Source: JAHECW01 sp964641415 (GTDB taxonomy: Bacteria; Acidobacteriota; Thermoanaerobaculia; Thermoanaerobaculales; Sulfomarinibacteraceae). From it: a DNA stretch of 64,000 bases. How positions within the stretch are numbered: the first letter of the stretch is position 1; each line of letters begins with the position of its first letter. A program made the translations under genes and the position numbers. Positions 7,757-16,741 of this stretch are shown one piece after another. The stretch covers positions 1-64,000 of the forward strand of contig CAZXMW010000006.1 of NCBI GenBank assembly GCA_964641415.1, in the 5' to 3' direction. A model generated the notes under the pieces. It was not told the DNA's origin and did not search any database. It was given only the letters and a program-made list of their open reading frames with translations.

Positions 7757-10296
7757 CAGCCCTCCTCGCGCAGCACGGTGGCCGGCTGGAGCCGGGCGGC
7801 GACCAGCGCCGGCGGCAGCCCGGCGAGCAGACAGATGGCGACGATCCAGCTCACCATGGCCGCCAGCGAGCCCCACGGCAGGACGAGCTCGAGGGACCAG
7901 CCGAAAGACTGAAGGTTGACGACCTCGACCAGGATGACGCCGACAACGAGCCCGATGACCGAACCGGCGGCAGCGGCGGCGATCCCGAGCAGACCGGCCT
8001 CGGCGACCACCATGGCAACGAGCTGGCGGCGCGAACCGCCGATCGCGCGCACCGTGGCGAGCTCGCGGCGGCGCTCGCCGACCAGGGTGAGCAGCACCGT
8101 GAGGACCGCCACCACGGCGACCACCGCGGTCACCAGGTACATCGCGGTGGTGATGGCGAAGGTCCGCTCGAAGGCGGCGAGCACCGCACCCTTGAGCTCT
8201 CGGTTGTCCAGGGCCTCGATCAGGAAGCGGCCGCGCACGGCATCGAACAGCCGCGCTCGCGCCGCCTCGATGTCGGTTCCCGGCGGCAGGAAGAGGGCCA
8301 TGTCGTCGGGCCCGGCGTCGGGGAAGAAGCGCAGGAAGTCGGAGCGGTCGACGACCACCAGCCCGTGCGATCGTGAGTAATCGCGGAACACGCCCACGAT
8401 GTGGCGCTCGAGCACCCCGCCCGGCAGCTCGAGGCGGAGGGTGTCGCCTTCGGCGACGCCGAAGCGGTTGGCGAAGGGCTCGTTGACCACCGCTGCGCGC
8501 TCCCGGTAGGCGATCTCGAAGACCTCGGCCGAGTCCCGGCCCGGGAAGGGCACGCTTCCGTAATGCTGGACGACGTCGAAGGCGGCGCCGGAGAAGCTCA
8601 CCGGACGCCCCCGGTGCTCGACGGTCTGCGAATAGAACGGATCGACGGTCTCGGCGCCGAACAGCTCCTCGGCGATGGTGACGATTTCCGGATCGAGTCG
8701 GCCAACCCAGACCCCGGTGTCGGCGGCGAGCGGCCGGACCCATAAGTCGGCGCGCATGCCCGACTCGGTCCAGCTCTCCACCGTGGCGCGGAACGAGCTC
8801 ACCATGGTCGCGATGGCGACCGCCAGGGCGACCGCGACCGCCACCGAGCCGGCCGCCCAGGCGGCCCGCTGGCGCCCCGCCGACAGCGCCGCCGAGGCGA
8901 GTTGGAGCGCCGCGGCGCCGAGCCGCGCGAAGGGCAGGTGGCCGAGGCGGGCGAGGGAGTCGAGCAGCACGCCGGCGCCGACCAGCAGCGACGCCATGGC
9001 GATGAGCGCGGCGACGAGGGCGGCGATGGGGAGATCGAGGATGGCGGGCAGGCGGACCAGGATCGCGACCGCCGCGGCCATCAGGAGCAGCGCGAGGACG
9101 ACCGCGATCCGCGTTCGCCCGGGCATCCGCCGCGGCGCCTCGGTGCGAAGGCCCTGAAGCGGCGGCACCGAGGCGATTTCCCGGAGCGGCAGGACGGCCG
9201 CGGCAAGGGCGACGACGACCGCGATGCCGAGGCCGAGAGCGGCCAGGACCGGGTCGAAGCGGATGTCCGATGCCGGGATGCCGCGCACCACCGACGCCAC
9301 CGAGAAGCGGACGCTGGCAAGCGCCAGCCGGGCGCCGCCGAAGCCCGCGGCGACACCGAGCGCGCCGCCGACGAGCCCGATGGCGACGGCCTCGGCGAGC
9401 ACCACTGCGGCGATCCGGCGCCGCGAGGCGCCGAGCGAGCGCAGCAGCGACACCACGAAGCGGCGCTGGACCACCGACGTCGCCAGAGTGGTCGCCACCA
9501 GCACCCCGCCGACCAGCAGCGAGATGGTCGACAGCGCCACCAGGTTGAAGCGCAGCGAGGCCAGCATCTGTTCGGCGAAGCGCCGCCGCTCGCTCGGCTC
9601 GCCGACCTCGACGTCGGCGGGTAAAAGCTCGACGGCGCGCCGGCGAAGCTCCGAGAGCTCGCCGTCGCCGCGCGGCACGAGCTCGATGCGGTCGAGCCGG
9701 CCGACCCGGCCGAGTAGCTCCTGGGCCGCCGCCACGTCGACCAGCACGACGCGCTCCCAGACCGCCGACAGCCCCTCGGCCTCGAACAGCGCCGCGACTT
9801 CGAGAGTGCGGGCACGGCCGTCGGCCGAGATGGTCAGCTCGTCGCCGGCGGCGGCCCCGAGCTCGGCGGCAAGGGCGTTCGACAGCAGCGCGCCGAAGCC
9901 GAGCAGGGTCGCGTCGAGGTCGGGAAATTCGGCGTCGCCGGCGAGGACCGGCCGAACCTCGGCGTCGAGCAGCAGGTCGACGCCGAGCAGCCGGACGCCG
10001 TCGCCGAGCCCGACGAGCAGCACTGTGTCGTCGACCACGGGCACGATCAGGGCGTCGCCGGACAGAGGACGGAGGTCTGCGAGCAGCGCCTCGTCCATGC
10101 CGCCGGGCCGCGTGACCTCGAGTCGCGCCGAGCCGGCGATCTCGTCGACGCCCTCGGCGAACGACGCCACCGCGGCGCGGCTCGCGGCCACCGTCGAGAC
10201 CACCGCCGCGATCCCGGCGGCAACCCCGATCACGGTAATCAGAAAGCGCCACGGGCGACGGGCGAGGGGGCGTAGGAGGAGGGCTCGAAGGATCAT
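7756..10296 (-). CDS. ABC transporter permease, FtsX/LolC-MacB type (duplicated)
   Basis: An 846-residue membrane permease. It has an N-terminal transmembrane helix after RPLARRPWRF, a large periplasmic domain (about 45-260), a three-helix FtsX block, a central pair of helices, a second periplasmic domain and a second FtsX block at the C-terminus. That is the long fused form in which one chain supplies both halves. I start at the ATG at 10296 (MILRALLLRPL), not the upstream frame start at 10347, because 10296 begins just after the ATPase gene ends (18 bp gap) and gives the normal membrane N-terminus. It forms a mechanotransmission-type transporter with the neighbouring ATPase; the AttH-like lipocalin follows. 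Confidence 0.88.
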   Translation of the reverse strand: MILRALLLRPLARRPWRFLITVIGVAAGIAAVVSTVAASRAAVASFAEGVDEIAGSARLEVTRPGGMDEALLADLRPLSGDALIVPVVDDTVLLVGLGDGVRLLGVDLLLDAEVRPVLAGDAEFPDLDATLLGFGALLSNALAAELGAAAGDELTISADGRARTLEVAALFEAEGLSAVWERVVLVDVAAAQELLGRVGRLDRIELVPRGDGELSELRRRAVELLPADVEVGEPSERRRFAEQMLASLRFNLVALSTISLLVGGVLVATTLATSVVQRRFVVSLLRSLGASRRRIAAVVLAEAVAIGLVGGALGVAAGFGGARLALASVRFSVASVVRGIPASDIRFDPVLAALGLGIAVVVALAAAVLPLREIASVPPLQGLRTEAPRRMPGRTRIAVVLALLLMAAAVAILVRLPAILDLPIAALVAALIAMASLLVGAGVLLDSLARLGHLPFARLGAAALQLASAALSAGRQRAAWAAGSVAVAVALAVAIATMVSSFRATVESWTESGMRADLWVRPLAADTGVWVGRLDPEIVTIAEELFGAETVDPFYSQTVEHRGRPVSFSGAAFDVVQHYGSVPFPGRDSAEVFEIAYRERAAVVNEPFANRFGVAEGDTLRLELPGGVLERHIVGVFRDYSRSHGLVVVDRSDFLRFFPDAGPDDMALFLPPGTDIEAARARLFDAVRGRFLIEALDNRELKGAVLAAFERTFAITTAMYLVTAVVAVVAVLTVLLTLVGERRRELATVRAIGGSRRQLVAMVVAEAGLLGIAAAAAGSVIGLVVGVILVEVVNLQSFGWSLELVLPWGSLAAMVSWIVAICLLAGLPPALVAARLQPATVLREEG

Positions 10297-10313
10297 CGGA
10301 TCGGCGCTCCCGA

Positions 10314-11030
10314 TCACTCCACCAGGCGGCCGTCGGCGAGCCGGCACACCCGGTCGGCGGCGTCGGCGATGGCGGCGTCGTGGGTGGCGAGGAGCAGGGC
10401 CGCGTTCTCCTCCCGCCGGAGCTCGTCGAGCAGGGCGAGGACCTCAGCGCCGGTGCGGCTGTCCAGGTTTCCGGTGGGCTCGTCGGCGACCACCACCCGT
10501 GGCCGATGAACCAGGGCGCGGGCCACGGCGGTGCGCTGCTGCTCGCCGCCCGACAGCTCGGACGGGTAGTGTCGAGCGCGATGGGACAGCCCGACGCGGT
10601 CGATGAACTCCCGGATCCGTGCCGGATCCCGGCCGCCGTCGAGGGCCAGGGGTAGGCCGATGTTCTCCTCGACGGTGAGGTGGGGGACCAGGTGGAAGGC
10701 CTGGAACACCATGCCGATGTGCCGGCGGCGCAGGGTGACGATCTCGTCCTCCGATGCGGTGCCCAGGTCGACGCCGCACACTTCGACCGAGCCCCGGTCG
10801 GGCCGGTCGACAGCCGCCACCAGGTTGAGGGCGGTCGACTTGCCGCAACCCGAGGAGCCGACCAGGGCGACCAGCTCGCCGGCGTGAAGCCGGAGGCTGA
10901 GGTCGACCAGAGCCTGGACCTGCTCATCGCCGCGGATGTATTCGCGGCCGGCCTTGCTCATGACGACGACGGGTGATGTGGGCGTATTCATCGCATCCGG
11001 CGAACCGACGGAGGCCTCCGCGTCTTCCAT
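10314..11030 (-). CDS. ABC transporter ATP-binding protein, LolD/MacB type
   Basis: A 238-residue ATPase subunit. Walker A is GSSGCGKST, the Q-loop follows at GMVFQAFHLVPHLTV, the signature is LSGGEQQR, Walker B is RVVVADEPTGNLDS and the switch His lies in LATHD. The sequence order and the ADEPTGNLD motif are typical of the LolD/MacB/FtsE group that pairs with FtsX-like permeases. The ATG at 11030 overlaps the stop of the previous gene as TGATG, which supports this start; an internal ATG at 10991 is the alternative. It powers the downstream permease. Confidence 0.9.
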   Translation of the reverse strand: MEDAEASVGSPDAMNTPTSPVVVMSKAGREYIRGDEQVQALVDLSLRLHAGELVALVGSSGCGKSTALNLVAAVDRPDRGSVEVCGVDLGTASEDEIVTLRRRHIGMVFQAFHLVPHLTVEENIGLPLALDGGRDPARIREFIDRVGLSHRARHYPSELSGGEQQRTAVARALVHRPRVVVADEPTGNLDSRTGAEVLALLDELRREENAALLLATHDAAIADAADRVCRLADGRLVE

Positions 11031-11335
11031 CAGACGTCGCCGAATTCGCCGAGCGGACGGTAGCAGAAGACGTAGGCGCCGTCATCGACCACGACCTTGA
11101 GCTCGGCGCCGCGGTTGATCGCGTAGTCGATGTAGCCGGGGATGTCGCAGTCGTCGTGGCACTCGCTGGCGTGGGCGGGCGATTCGCGCTCGGCGCCACG
11201 GTCGAACCACGACAGGCAGATCGGCTGATCGAGTCGCGCGTGGGCGGCCTCGTCGGCGAGCCGTTTGGCTTCGGCGAAGGCTACGCCCTGCCCGGCGGTG
11301 TCGATGCTCTCGGTGGTCAGCGGATCATCCGTCAT
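11030..11335 (-). CDS. Small AF1514-like protein of unknown function
   Basis: A 101-residue soluble protein. The central stretch PICLSWFDRG, followed by ESP, a short Cys-containing segment (ECHDDC) and a C-terminal AELKVVVDDGAYVF, resembles the small AF1514-family proteins as I remember them; I cannot verify this without a search. No catalytic motif is evident. The start overlaps the end of the photolyase gene by 11 bp and its stop overlaps the ATPase start, so it is translated within that operon. Confidence 0.6.
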   Translation of the reverse strand: MTDDPLTTESIDTAGQGVAFAEAKRLADEAAHARLDQPICLSWFDRGAERESPAHASECHDDCDIPGYIDYAINRGAELKVVVDDGAYVFCYRPLGEFGDV

Positions 11336-13022
11336 GGTCGGCCTCCGGCAGCTCGTCGGGGTGCAGGCGCTCGCCTCGGTCGAGCCGCGAACACGCCCAA
11401 TCGAAGATGACCGTGTCGTAACGCTTCAGACTGTCCCGTCTCTTTCCCAGCGAGCTCAGCACGAGCCGCATCCGGTGGTTGTCGGCGAAGGCGTCGCGGT
11501 GGCGGTCGAGAAAGGCCCAGTAGAGGTGAGTGATCGGACAGTCGTTCTTCGGGTCGAAGTCGCAGTCCGGGCAGTAGTCGCTCATGCGATGGATGTAGGC
11601 GGCGCCGGACACGTAGGGCTTGGTTGTCATGAGCGGGCCGACCCCGTAGCTGCCCATGGCGAGCACATTGGGCTCGACCACCCAGTCGTAGGCGTCACAG
11701 TAGGCGATCCAGAACCAGTCGGTGAGTTCTCGGGGCGCGACGTCGAGCAGGGAGGCGAGATTGGCGAGCACCATGAGCCTGCTGATGTGGTGGCTCCAGG
11801 CCTCGGACCAGACGTCGTCGACGACGCGGTCGAGGCAGTCCAAACCTGTCGGGTTGCCGGGCCAGTAGCCCACCGGAAGCGGCCGGTCGGCGCCGAGCGC
11901 GGACGGCGCCGCGCCGCCGTCGGGGGCGCCTTCGGCGGTGTCGTCCGGCCACGACCGGCCGGCCCAGCGTCCCCAAGCGCCGTCGCCGGGGGTCTCCCGC
12001 ACGGCGGGCGGCTCGCCGCCGGGCAGCTCGCGGAAGCCGTCCGTCCGCTCGTGCACCCGATACATGAACTCGCGCCAGCCGAGCACCTGGCGGATGAAGC
12101 CCTCCCGGCTGGCGAGGGGCAGGTCCATGGCCGCGGCGTCGGCGACCACCCGCTCGGGCAGCAGGCGGAGGATGTTGAGCAGCGGCGAGATCCGGGTGTG
12201 GAACAAACCGCGGCTGGTCCGCGACAGAGCGTCCTCGTACGGGCCGAAGGTCGGCAGGCACTCGTCCCGGGCCCAACGCCAGAGCCGCTCGGCGTCGCCG
12301 GCGGTGGCGGGCAGCGCCGCGAGGTCGACCTCTCCGGGGTGGTCGCCGAATCGGGTCTCGATGAGCTCGGCGACCTCGAGGCTGATCTCGTCGGCCTCGA
12401 ACGACGGCGGTTCGGGCGCCGGCGGTTCGCCCGGCCACGGCTTTCGATTGTCGGCATCGAAGCTGTACTTGCCGCCGACCGGCTTGCCGTCCTCCATGAG
12501 CAGTCCGGTTCGGCGACGCATCTGCCGGTAGAAGGCGTCCATTCGCCACGGCGGGCGTGTCTTCTGGCTCGAGGCGAAGTCGTCTTCGGTTGACAACCAG
12601 CCCTCGTGGGCGGTTTCGAGCAGTCCTCCCGACGCCACCAGAGGCGCGAGATCCGCGCGCAGCTCGCGCTCGGCCGGTCGCATGACCGTGAGCGGCCCGA
12701 GCTCCGAGATCACGGGCTCGAGGGCGCGGTGGTAGGGGCCGTCGGCGACCTCGACCCGGACCGCCACGCCGCGCGCCGCCTGCTCGAGGGCGAAGTGCCG
12801 GCCATTGGCCAGGATCAGCGCGAGCTTCTGGCGGTGGTAAGGTCGACGCGAGGCCTTCCAGGGACTCTCGACCATGACGATCCCGAGCTCGTCAGGATCG
12901 TGCCCGGACAGCGGTCCGATCCGATCGGTGAGCTGGTCGTAGGGTACGTAGATCCATCGCCGTCCCCCGGGGTCGGGCTGGCGGTCGGAGAGGGCGCGGG
13001 CGAAGCGGCTCACGGCGAGCAC
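11325..13022 (-). CDS. FeS-containing cryptochrome/photolyase family protein (PhrB/COG3046 type)
   Basis: Probable light-dependent DNA repair enzyme of the iron-sulfur bacterial cryptochrome/photolyase group. It has about 565 residues. The N-terminal Rossmann domain begins WIYVPYDQL and includes ESPWKASRRPYHRQKLAL. The C-terminal FAD domain contains HHISRLMVLANLASLL and YVSGAAYIHRMSDYC. Cysteines in YCDAYDW, YCPDCDF and NDCPI fit the four ligands of the 4Fe-4S cluster of PhrB. No ATG fits; the frame's upstream ATG lies inside the divergent SDR gene, so I use GTG at 13022 (GTG at 13013 is the alternative). It heads a five-gene overlapping operon that ends in an ABC exporter, an unexpected partner for a photolyase. 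Confidence 0.87.
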   Translation of the reverse strand: MLAVSRFARALSDRQPDPGGRRWIYVPYDQLTDRIGPLSGHDPDELGIVMVESPWKASRRPYHRQKLALILANGRHFALEQAARGVAVRVEVADGPYHRALEPVISELGPLTVMRPAERELRADLAPLVASGGLLETAHEGWLSTEDDFASSQKTRPPWRMDAFYRQMRRRTGLLMEDGKPVGGKYSFDADNRKPWPGEPPAPEPPSFEADEISLEVAELIETRFGDHPGEVDLAALPATAGDAERLWRWARDECLPTFGPYEDALSRTSRGLFHTRISPLLNILRLLPERVVADAAAMDLPLASREGFIRQVLGWREFMYRVHERTDGFRELPGGEPPAVRETPGDGAWGRWAGRSWPDDTAEGAPDGGAAPSALGADRPLPVGYWPGNPTGLDCLDRVVDDVWSEAWSHHISRLMVLANLASLLDVAPRELTDWFWIAYCDAYDWVVEPNVLAMGSYGVGPLMTTKPYVSGAAYIHRMSDYCPDCDFDPKNDCPITHLYWAFLDRHRDAFADNHRMRLVLSSLGKRRDSLKRYDTVIFDWACSRLDRGERLHPDELPEADHDG

Positions 13023-13100
13023 TGCCGGTGGATGATGGAATTCGGGCGATGCTCGAACGCATTCGGCGATGGGAAGAACAGCAAGACGAAGGAGTCCAGC

Positions 13101-13850
13101 ATGAGTGACGCACCAGTGTACGTGATTCTCGGCGGCTCGGGCGGTATCGGCTCGGCGCTCGCCCGGCAGCTCGACGCCCGCGGCGCGCGACTCCTGCTCG
13201 CGGCCCGCGACCGTGACCGCCTCGAAGGTGTCGCCGCCGGCCTCGGCGCGGCGAAGGTCGCCGAGGTCGAGGGCACCGACCCGTCGTCGGTGGAGGCGGT
13301 GGTCAAGCAGGCCGCCGATGGTTTCGGTCGGGTCGACGGCATCGTCAACTGCGTCGGGTCGATCCTGCTCAAAGCGGCACACCAGACCTCGACCGACGAG
13401 TGGCGGGCCACCCTCGCGGCGAATCTCGACTCGGCCTTCGCCGCGGTGCGGGCCGGCGCCAAGGTGATGCGCAGGGAGGGCGGCGCCATCGTCCTCATGT
13501 CTTCAGCGGCGGCGCGGGTCGGGCTGCCGAGCCACGAGGCCATCGCCGCCGCCAAGGCCGGCGTCATCGGGCTCGGGCTGTCGGCGGCGGCGACCTACGC
13601 CGCCAAGAACATCCGGGTCAACGTGGTCGCGCCGGGGCTGGTCGACACCCCCATGGCGGCAGGCATCACCGGCAACGAGCTCATGCTCAGGGCATCGGCC
13701 GCCATGCACCCCCTGGGCCGCATCGGACAACCCGACGAGGTGGCGCGGGCCATTGTCTGGCTGCTGTCGGACGAGGCATCGTGGGTCACCGGGCAGGTGA
13801 TCGGTGTCGACGGCGGGTTGGGGACCCTGCGGGCGAAGGCCTCGGCCTGA
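13101..13850 (+). CDS. SDR-family oxidoreductase lacking the catalytic Tyr
   Basis: A 249-residue short-chain dehydrogenase/reductase fold. The NAD(P) motif is GGSGGIG at 11-17, NCVG replaces NNAG at about 83-86, and Ser134/Ser135 align with the catalytic Ser. The YxxxK motif is changed: the sequence reads SHEAIAAAKAG, so Lys152 is kept but the Tyr position is Ile148 (codon ATC). The enzyme may be inactive as a classical SDR or use another residue. The tail GQVIGVDGGLGTLRAKA is the normal C-terminal substrate-side motif. GAAGGAGT precedes the ATG. It is divergent from the photolyase with only 78 bp between the starts, so shared regulation is likely. Confidence 0.85.
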   Translation: MSDAPVYVILGGSGGIGSALARQLDARGARLLLAARDRDRLEGVAAGLGAAKVAEVEGTDPSSVEAVVKQAADGFGRVDGIVNCVGSILLKAAHQTSTDEWRATLAANLDSAFAAVRAGAKVMRREGGAIVLMSSAAARVGLPSHEAIAAAKAGVIGLGLSAAATYAAKNIRVNVVAPGLVDTPMAAGITGNELMLRASAAMHPLGRIGQPDEVARAIVWLLSDEASWVTGQVIGVDGGLGTLRAKASA

Positions 13851-14016
13851 ACCGGAATCTCGCCGCACGGCGGAACCGCGCAGACCCTTTACACCAGATT
13901 CACATCAGGTTCTCCGGTTGATCACCTCGACCTTCCACTGTTGGCCCGGCTCGGCGCGACGCGCTGAAGGTCTGCGGATGCGCGGTGCGCAGTGTTCATG
14001 GAAGAAGGAGGAAATC

Positions 14017-16668
14017 ATGAGAGGACGTGTGATTTCGGTGATCTGCCTCGCGCTGTTCCTGGCACTCGCCAGCGCCGCGCCGGCTCGGGCCCAGGCCACC
14101 GGCACCATCGAGGGCACGGTCGTCGATCCCGAGGGCAACCCGGTTGCCGGTGCTGAGGTGACCGTCGTCGGCAGCCGGGTCGAGACCGTGACCGACCGAT
14201 TGGGCGAGTTCCGGCTCGCGCCGGTTCCGACCGGTGAGCAGCAGTTGTCGGTCCGCTATCTGGGCCTGGCCGACCAGACCGTCGGCGTGGAGGTCGTCGC
14301 AGGGGCCACGGCGTCCGCTGACGTCACGATGACGCTCACGGCCTTCACCGGCACGGTGACCGTGGCCGGCGACCCGATCCTCGCCGGTCAGGCCCAGGCC
14401 CTGAGCGAGCAGAAGGTCGCCCCCAACATCGTCAACGTGATCTCATCCGAGCAGATCCAGTTCTTCCCCGACACCAACGCCGCCGAGGCGACCCAGCGGG
14501 TGCCGGGTCTGTTCATCCAGCGCGACCAGGGCGAGGGCCGGTACGTGCTGATTCGCGGCACCGCCGCCGGTCTCAACCGGACCCAGATCGACGGTGAGAA
14601 CATCCCGTCGCCCGAGGGCGACATTCGCCAGGTCGCCCTGGACGTGATCCCATCCGACGTGCTCGAGACCATGCGGGTGTCCAAGGCGCTCACCGCCGAC
14701 CAGGACGGCGACGCCATCGGCGGCATCGTCAACCTCGAGTTCAAGGAGGCGCCGGCGCGGCAGTTCCTCAACGCCACCCTGGGCGGGTACTACGGCGACC
14801 TGCGGGACGGCGACGGCGTCCAGGCGGGCTTGAGCTGGGGCAACCGCTTCGCCGACGACGCCCTCGGCGTCGTGCTGTCGGCGTCCTACACCGACATCAC
14901 CCGCAACACCGAGAACTTCGAGGCCGAGGACTACGAGAACGGCGTTCCCGAGGAGTTCCAGACCCGGGACTACAACGTCAACCGCGAGCGCCTGGGGCTG
15001 GTTGCCGCTCTCGACTGGCGGGCTTCGGCATCCAGCGTGGTCCGGATCAAGGGCATCTACAATGAGTTCGCCGACCAGGAGTTCCGGCGCCGGGTGATCT
15101 ACAACCTCGCCGACGGCGAGATCGAGCGAGAGCTCAAGGATCGCTTCGAGGAGCAGCAGATCTGGAACGCCTACGTCGACGGCGAGAATGTCTTCGACAA
15201 CGGCGCCATGCTGAGCTATCGGCTGTCGTTCGCCCACGCCGAAGAGGCCGAGCCCAAGAGCAACAACCCGCTGTTCATCCAGGAGGATGTCGAGTTCGAC
15301 CCGTCCTTCGTCGGCGGCTGGTTCCAGCCGAATCCGCTGAACCAGGACGTCAACGAGTTCTTTTTCGACGAGCTCGAGACCAACGACAATTTCACGGAAG
15401 AGGACAGCTTGATCGCGAGGATCGACTACTCGCAGCCCTTCGCCAACGGCAAGTGGTCGGTCGGCGCCAAGGTCCGCAGCAATGAGAAGACGAGAGACGA
15501 CACGGTCTTCGTCTACGAGATCGACGATGATCTCAGGCTCAGCGACTTCACCGATTCCGGCTACTTCGAGGGTCGCATCGTCCAGGATCAATACATCTCC
15601 GGGCCGGCCGTGGATCCCGCCGCCGTCGGACGGATCCTGTCGCTGCCGGGGATCGAGGGCGAGAAGGACCTCGAGGAGGATCTCGCCGACTACGACGCCG
15701 TCGAGGATGTCTGGGCGGTATACGGCATGACCGAGATCTATCTCTCGGACTCCGTCATGCTCCTGCCCGGCGTCCGCTACGAGTACACCGACGGTACCTA
15801 CGACGCCTTCGAGTTCGACGAGGACGAGGAAACGCTGACGCCGGTCAGCAGCGCCAAGTCCTACGGCGAGCTGCTGCCCAACCTGCACCTGCGCTGGGCA
15901 ATTGACGAGGCGTCCAACCTGCGGGCTGCGGTGACCCGCACTCTGGGCCGGCCGAACTTCGAGGAGGTCGTTCCGTTCAGTCTGCTCATCAGCGAGGACC
16001 GGGAGATCGAGCGCGGCAACGCCGACCTCGACCCGACCACCTCCTGGAACCTCGATCTCATGTACGAGCGCTACTTCACCACCGTCGGCATCGTTTCCGC
16101 AGGCTTGTTCTACAAGGACCTCCAGGATTACATCTTCCCCTTCACCTTCGACGAGCTCCGCGACGGCGAGGAGTGGCAGGTCTTCCAACCGCTCAACGGC
16201 GACAACGCCACCCTGTGGGGCATCGAGCTCGCGTACCAAAATCAGTTCCGCCGCCTGCCGGCGCCCTGGGACGGCTTCGGCATCAATCTCAACTACACCT
16301 GGACCGACTCGGAGGCGACCCTGCCCGAGCGCGACGGAAAGAGCCAACTGCCCGGCCAGGCCGAGAGCGTGGGCAACATCGCGATCTCGTACGAGAAGGG
16401 CTTCTTCTCCGGGATCCTGTCGTACAACGTCCAGGGCGAGTGGCTCGAGTCCGTGGGCGACGACGCGAGCGAGGACGAGTGGGTCGACGAGCACACCCAG
16501 CTCGATTTCCAGGCCGTGTTCCGGCTCGGTTCGCAGTGGTCGATCTTCGCCCAGGTCTACAATCTGACCGATGAGCCCTATCGGCGGTACGTCGGCAGCT
16601 CCGATCTGCCGCTTCAGGAGGAGTACTACTCCTGGTGGGGGCTGCTCGGCGTCAAGTTCAACCTGTAG
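14017..16668 (+). CDS. TonB-dependent receptor with carboxypeptidase-regulatory-like N-domain
   Basis: An 883-residue outer-membrane receptor. A signal peptide (ending SAAPARAQ) is followed by a CarboxypepD-reg-like beta domain at about 30-105 (GTIEGTVVDPEGNPVAGA), a plug with VISSEQIQFFPDTNAAEA and LIRGTAAGLNRTQIDG, and a 22-strand barrel ending in aromatic GLLGVKFNL. An AAGGAGG site lies a few bases before the ATG. The barrel is rich in Asp/Glu. The next gene encodes a phytase, so the receptor may import a phytate breakdown product or complex; that substrate is inference from neighbourhood. Confidence 0.88.
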   Translation: MRGRVISVICLALFLALASAAPARAQATGTIEGTVVDPEGNPVAGAEVTVVGSRVETVTDRLGEFRLAPVPTGEQQLSVRYLGLADQTVGVEVVAGATASADVTMTLTAFTGTVTVAGDPILAGQAQALSEQKVAPNIVNVISSEQIQFFPDTNAAEATQRVPGLFIQRDQGEGRYVLIRGTAAGLNRTQIDGENIPSPEGDIRQVALDVIPSDVLETMRVSKALTADQDGDAIGGIVNLEFKEAPARQFLNATLGGYYGDLRDGDGVQAGLSWGNRFADDALGVVLSASYTDITRNTENFEAEDYENGVPEEFQTRDYNVNRERLGLVAALDWRASASSVVRIKGIYNEFADQEFRRRVIYNLADGEIERELKDRFEEQQIWNAYVDGENVFDNGAMLSYRLSFAHAEEAEPKSNNPLFIQEDVEFDPSFVGGWFQPNPLNQDVNEFFFDELETNDNFTEEDSLIARIDYSQPFANGKWSVGAKVRSNEKTRDDTVFVYEIDDDLRLSDFTDSGYFEGRIVQDQYISGPAVDPAAVGRILSLPGIEGEKDLEEDLADYDAVEDVWAVYGMTEIYLSDSVMLLPGVRYEYTDGTYDAFEFDEDEETLTPVSSAKSYGELLPNLHLRWAIDEASNLRAAVTRTLGRPNFEEVVPFSLLISEDREIERGNADLDPTTSWNLDLMYERYFTTVGIVSAGLFYKDLQDYIFPFTFDELRDGEEWQVFQPLNGDNATLWGIELAYQNQFRRLPAPWDGFGINLNYTWTDSEATLPERDGKSQLPGQAESVGNIAISYEKGFFSGILSYNVQGEWLESVGDDASEDEWVDEHTQLDFQAVFRLGSQWSIFAQVYNLTDEPYRRYVGSSDLPLQEEYYSWWGLLGVKFNL

Positions 16669-16688
16669 CACGAGGTCTGCTATCTTTT

Positions 16689-16724
16689 ATCGGCGCGGCC
16701 CGGTACCGGGTCGCGCCGATTTTT
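16689..16724 (+). terminator. Intrinsic terminator between the TonB receptor and phytase genes
   Basis: A 15-bp near-perfect stem (ATCGGCGCGGCCCGG with one G-T wobble against its partner), two-base loop and a run of T directly after it. It lies 20 bp after the receptor stop and 17 bp before the phytase ATG, so it should lower phytase expression relative to the receptor. Confidence 0.8.
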
Positions 16725-16741
16725 CTCGAAAGGGCACGACG

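Noticed and set aside
6656..10927. A 1423-codon open frame on the minus strand across the ABC operon
   Set aside because: Only its C-terminal ~366 codons (from 7756) are a real gene; the rest is an Arg/Pro/Gly-rich shadow of the permease and ATPase genes in another frame.
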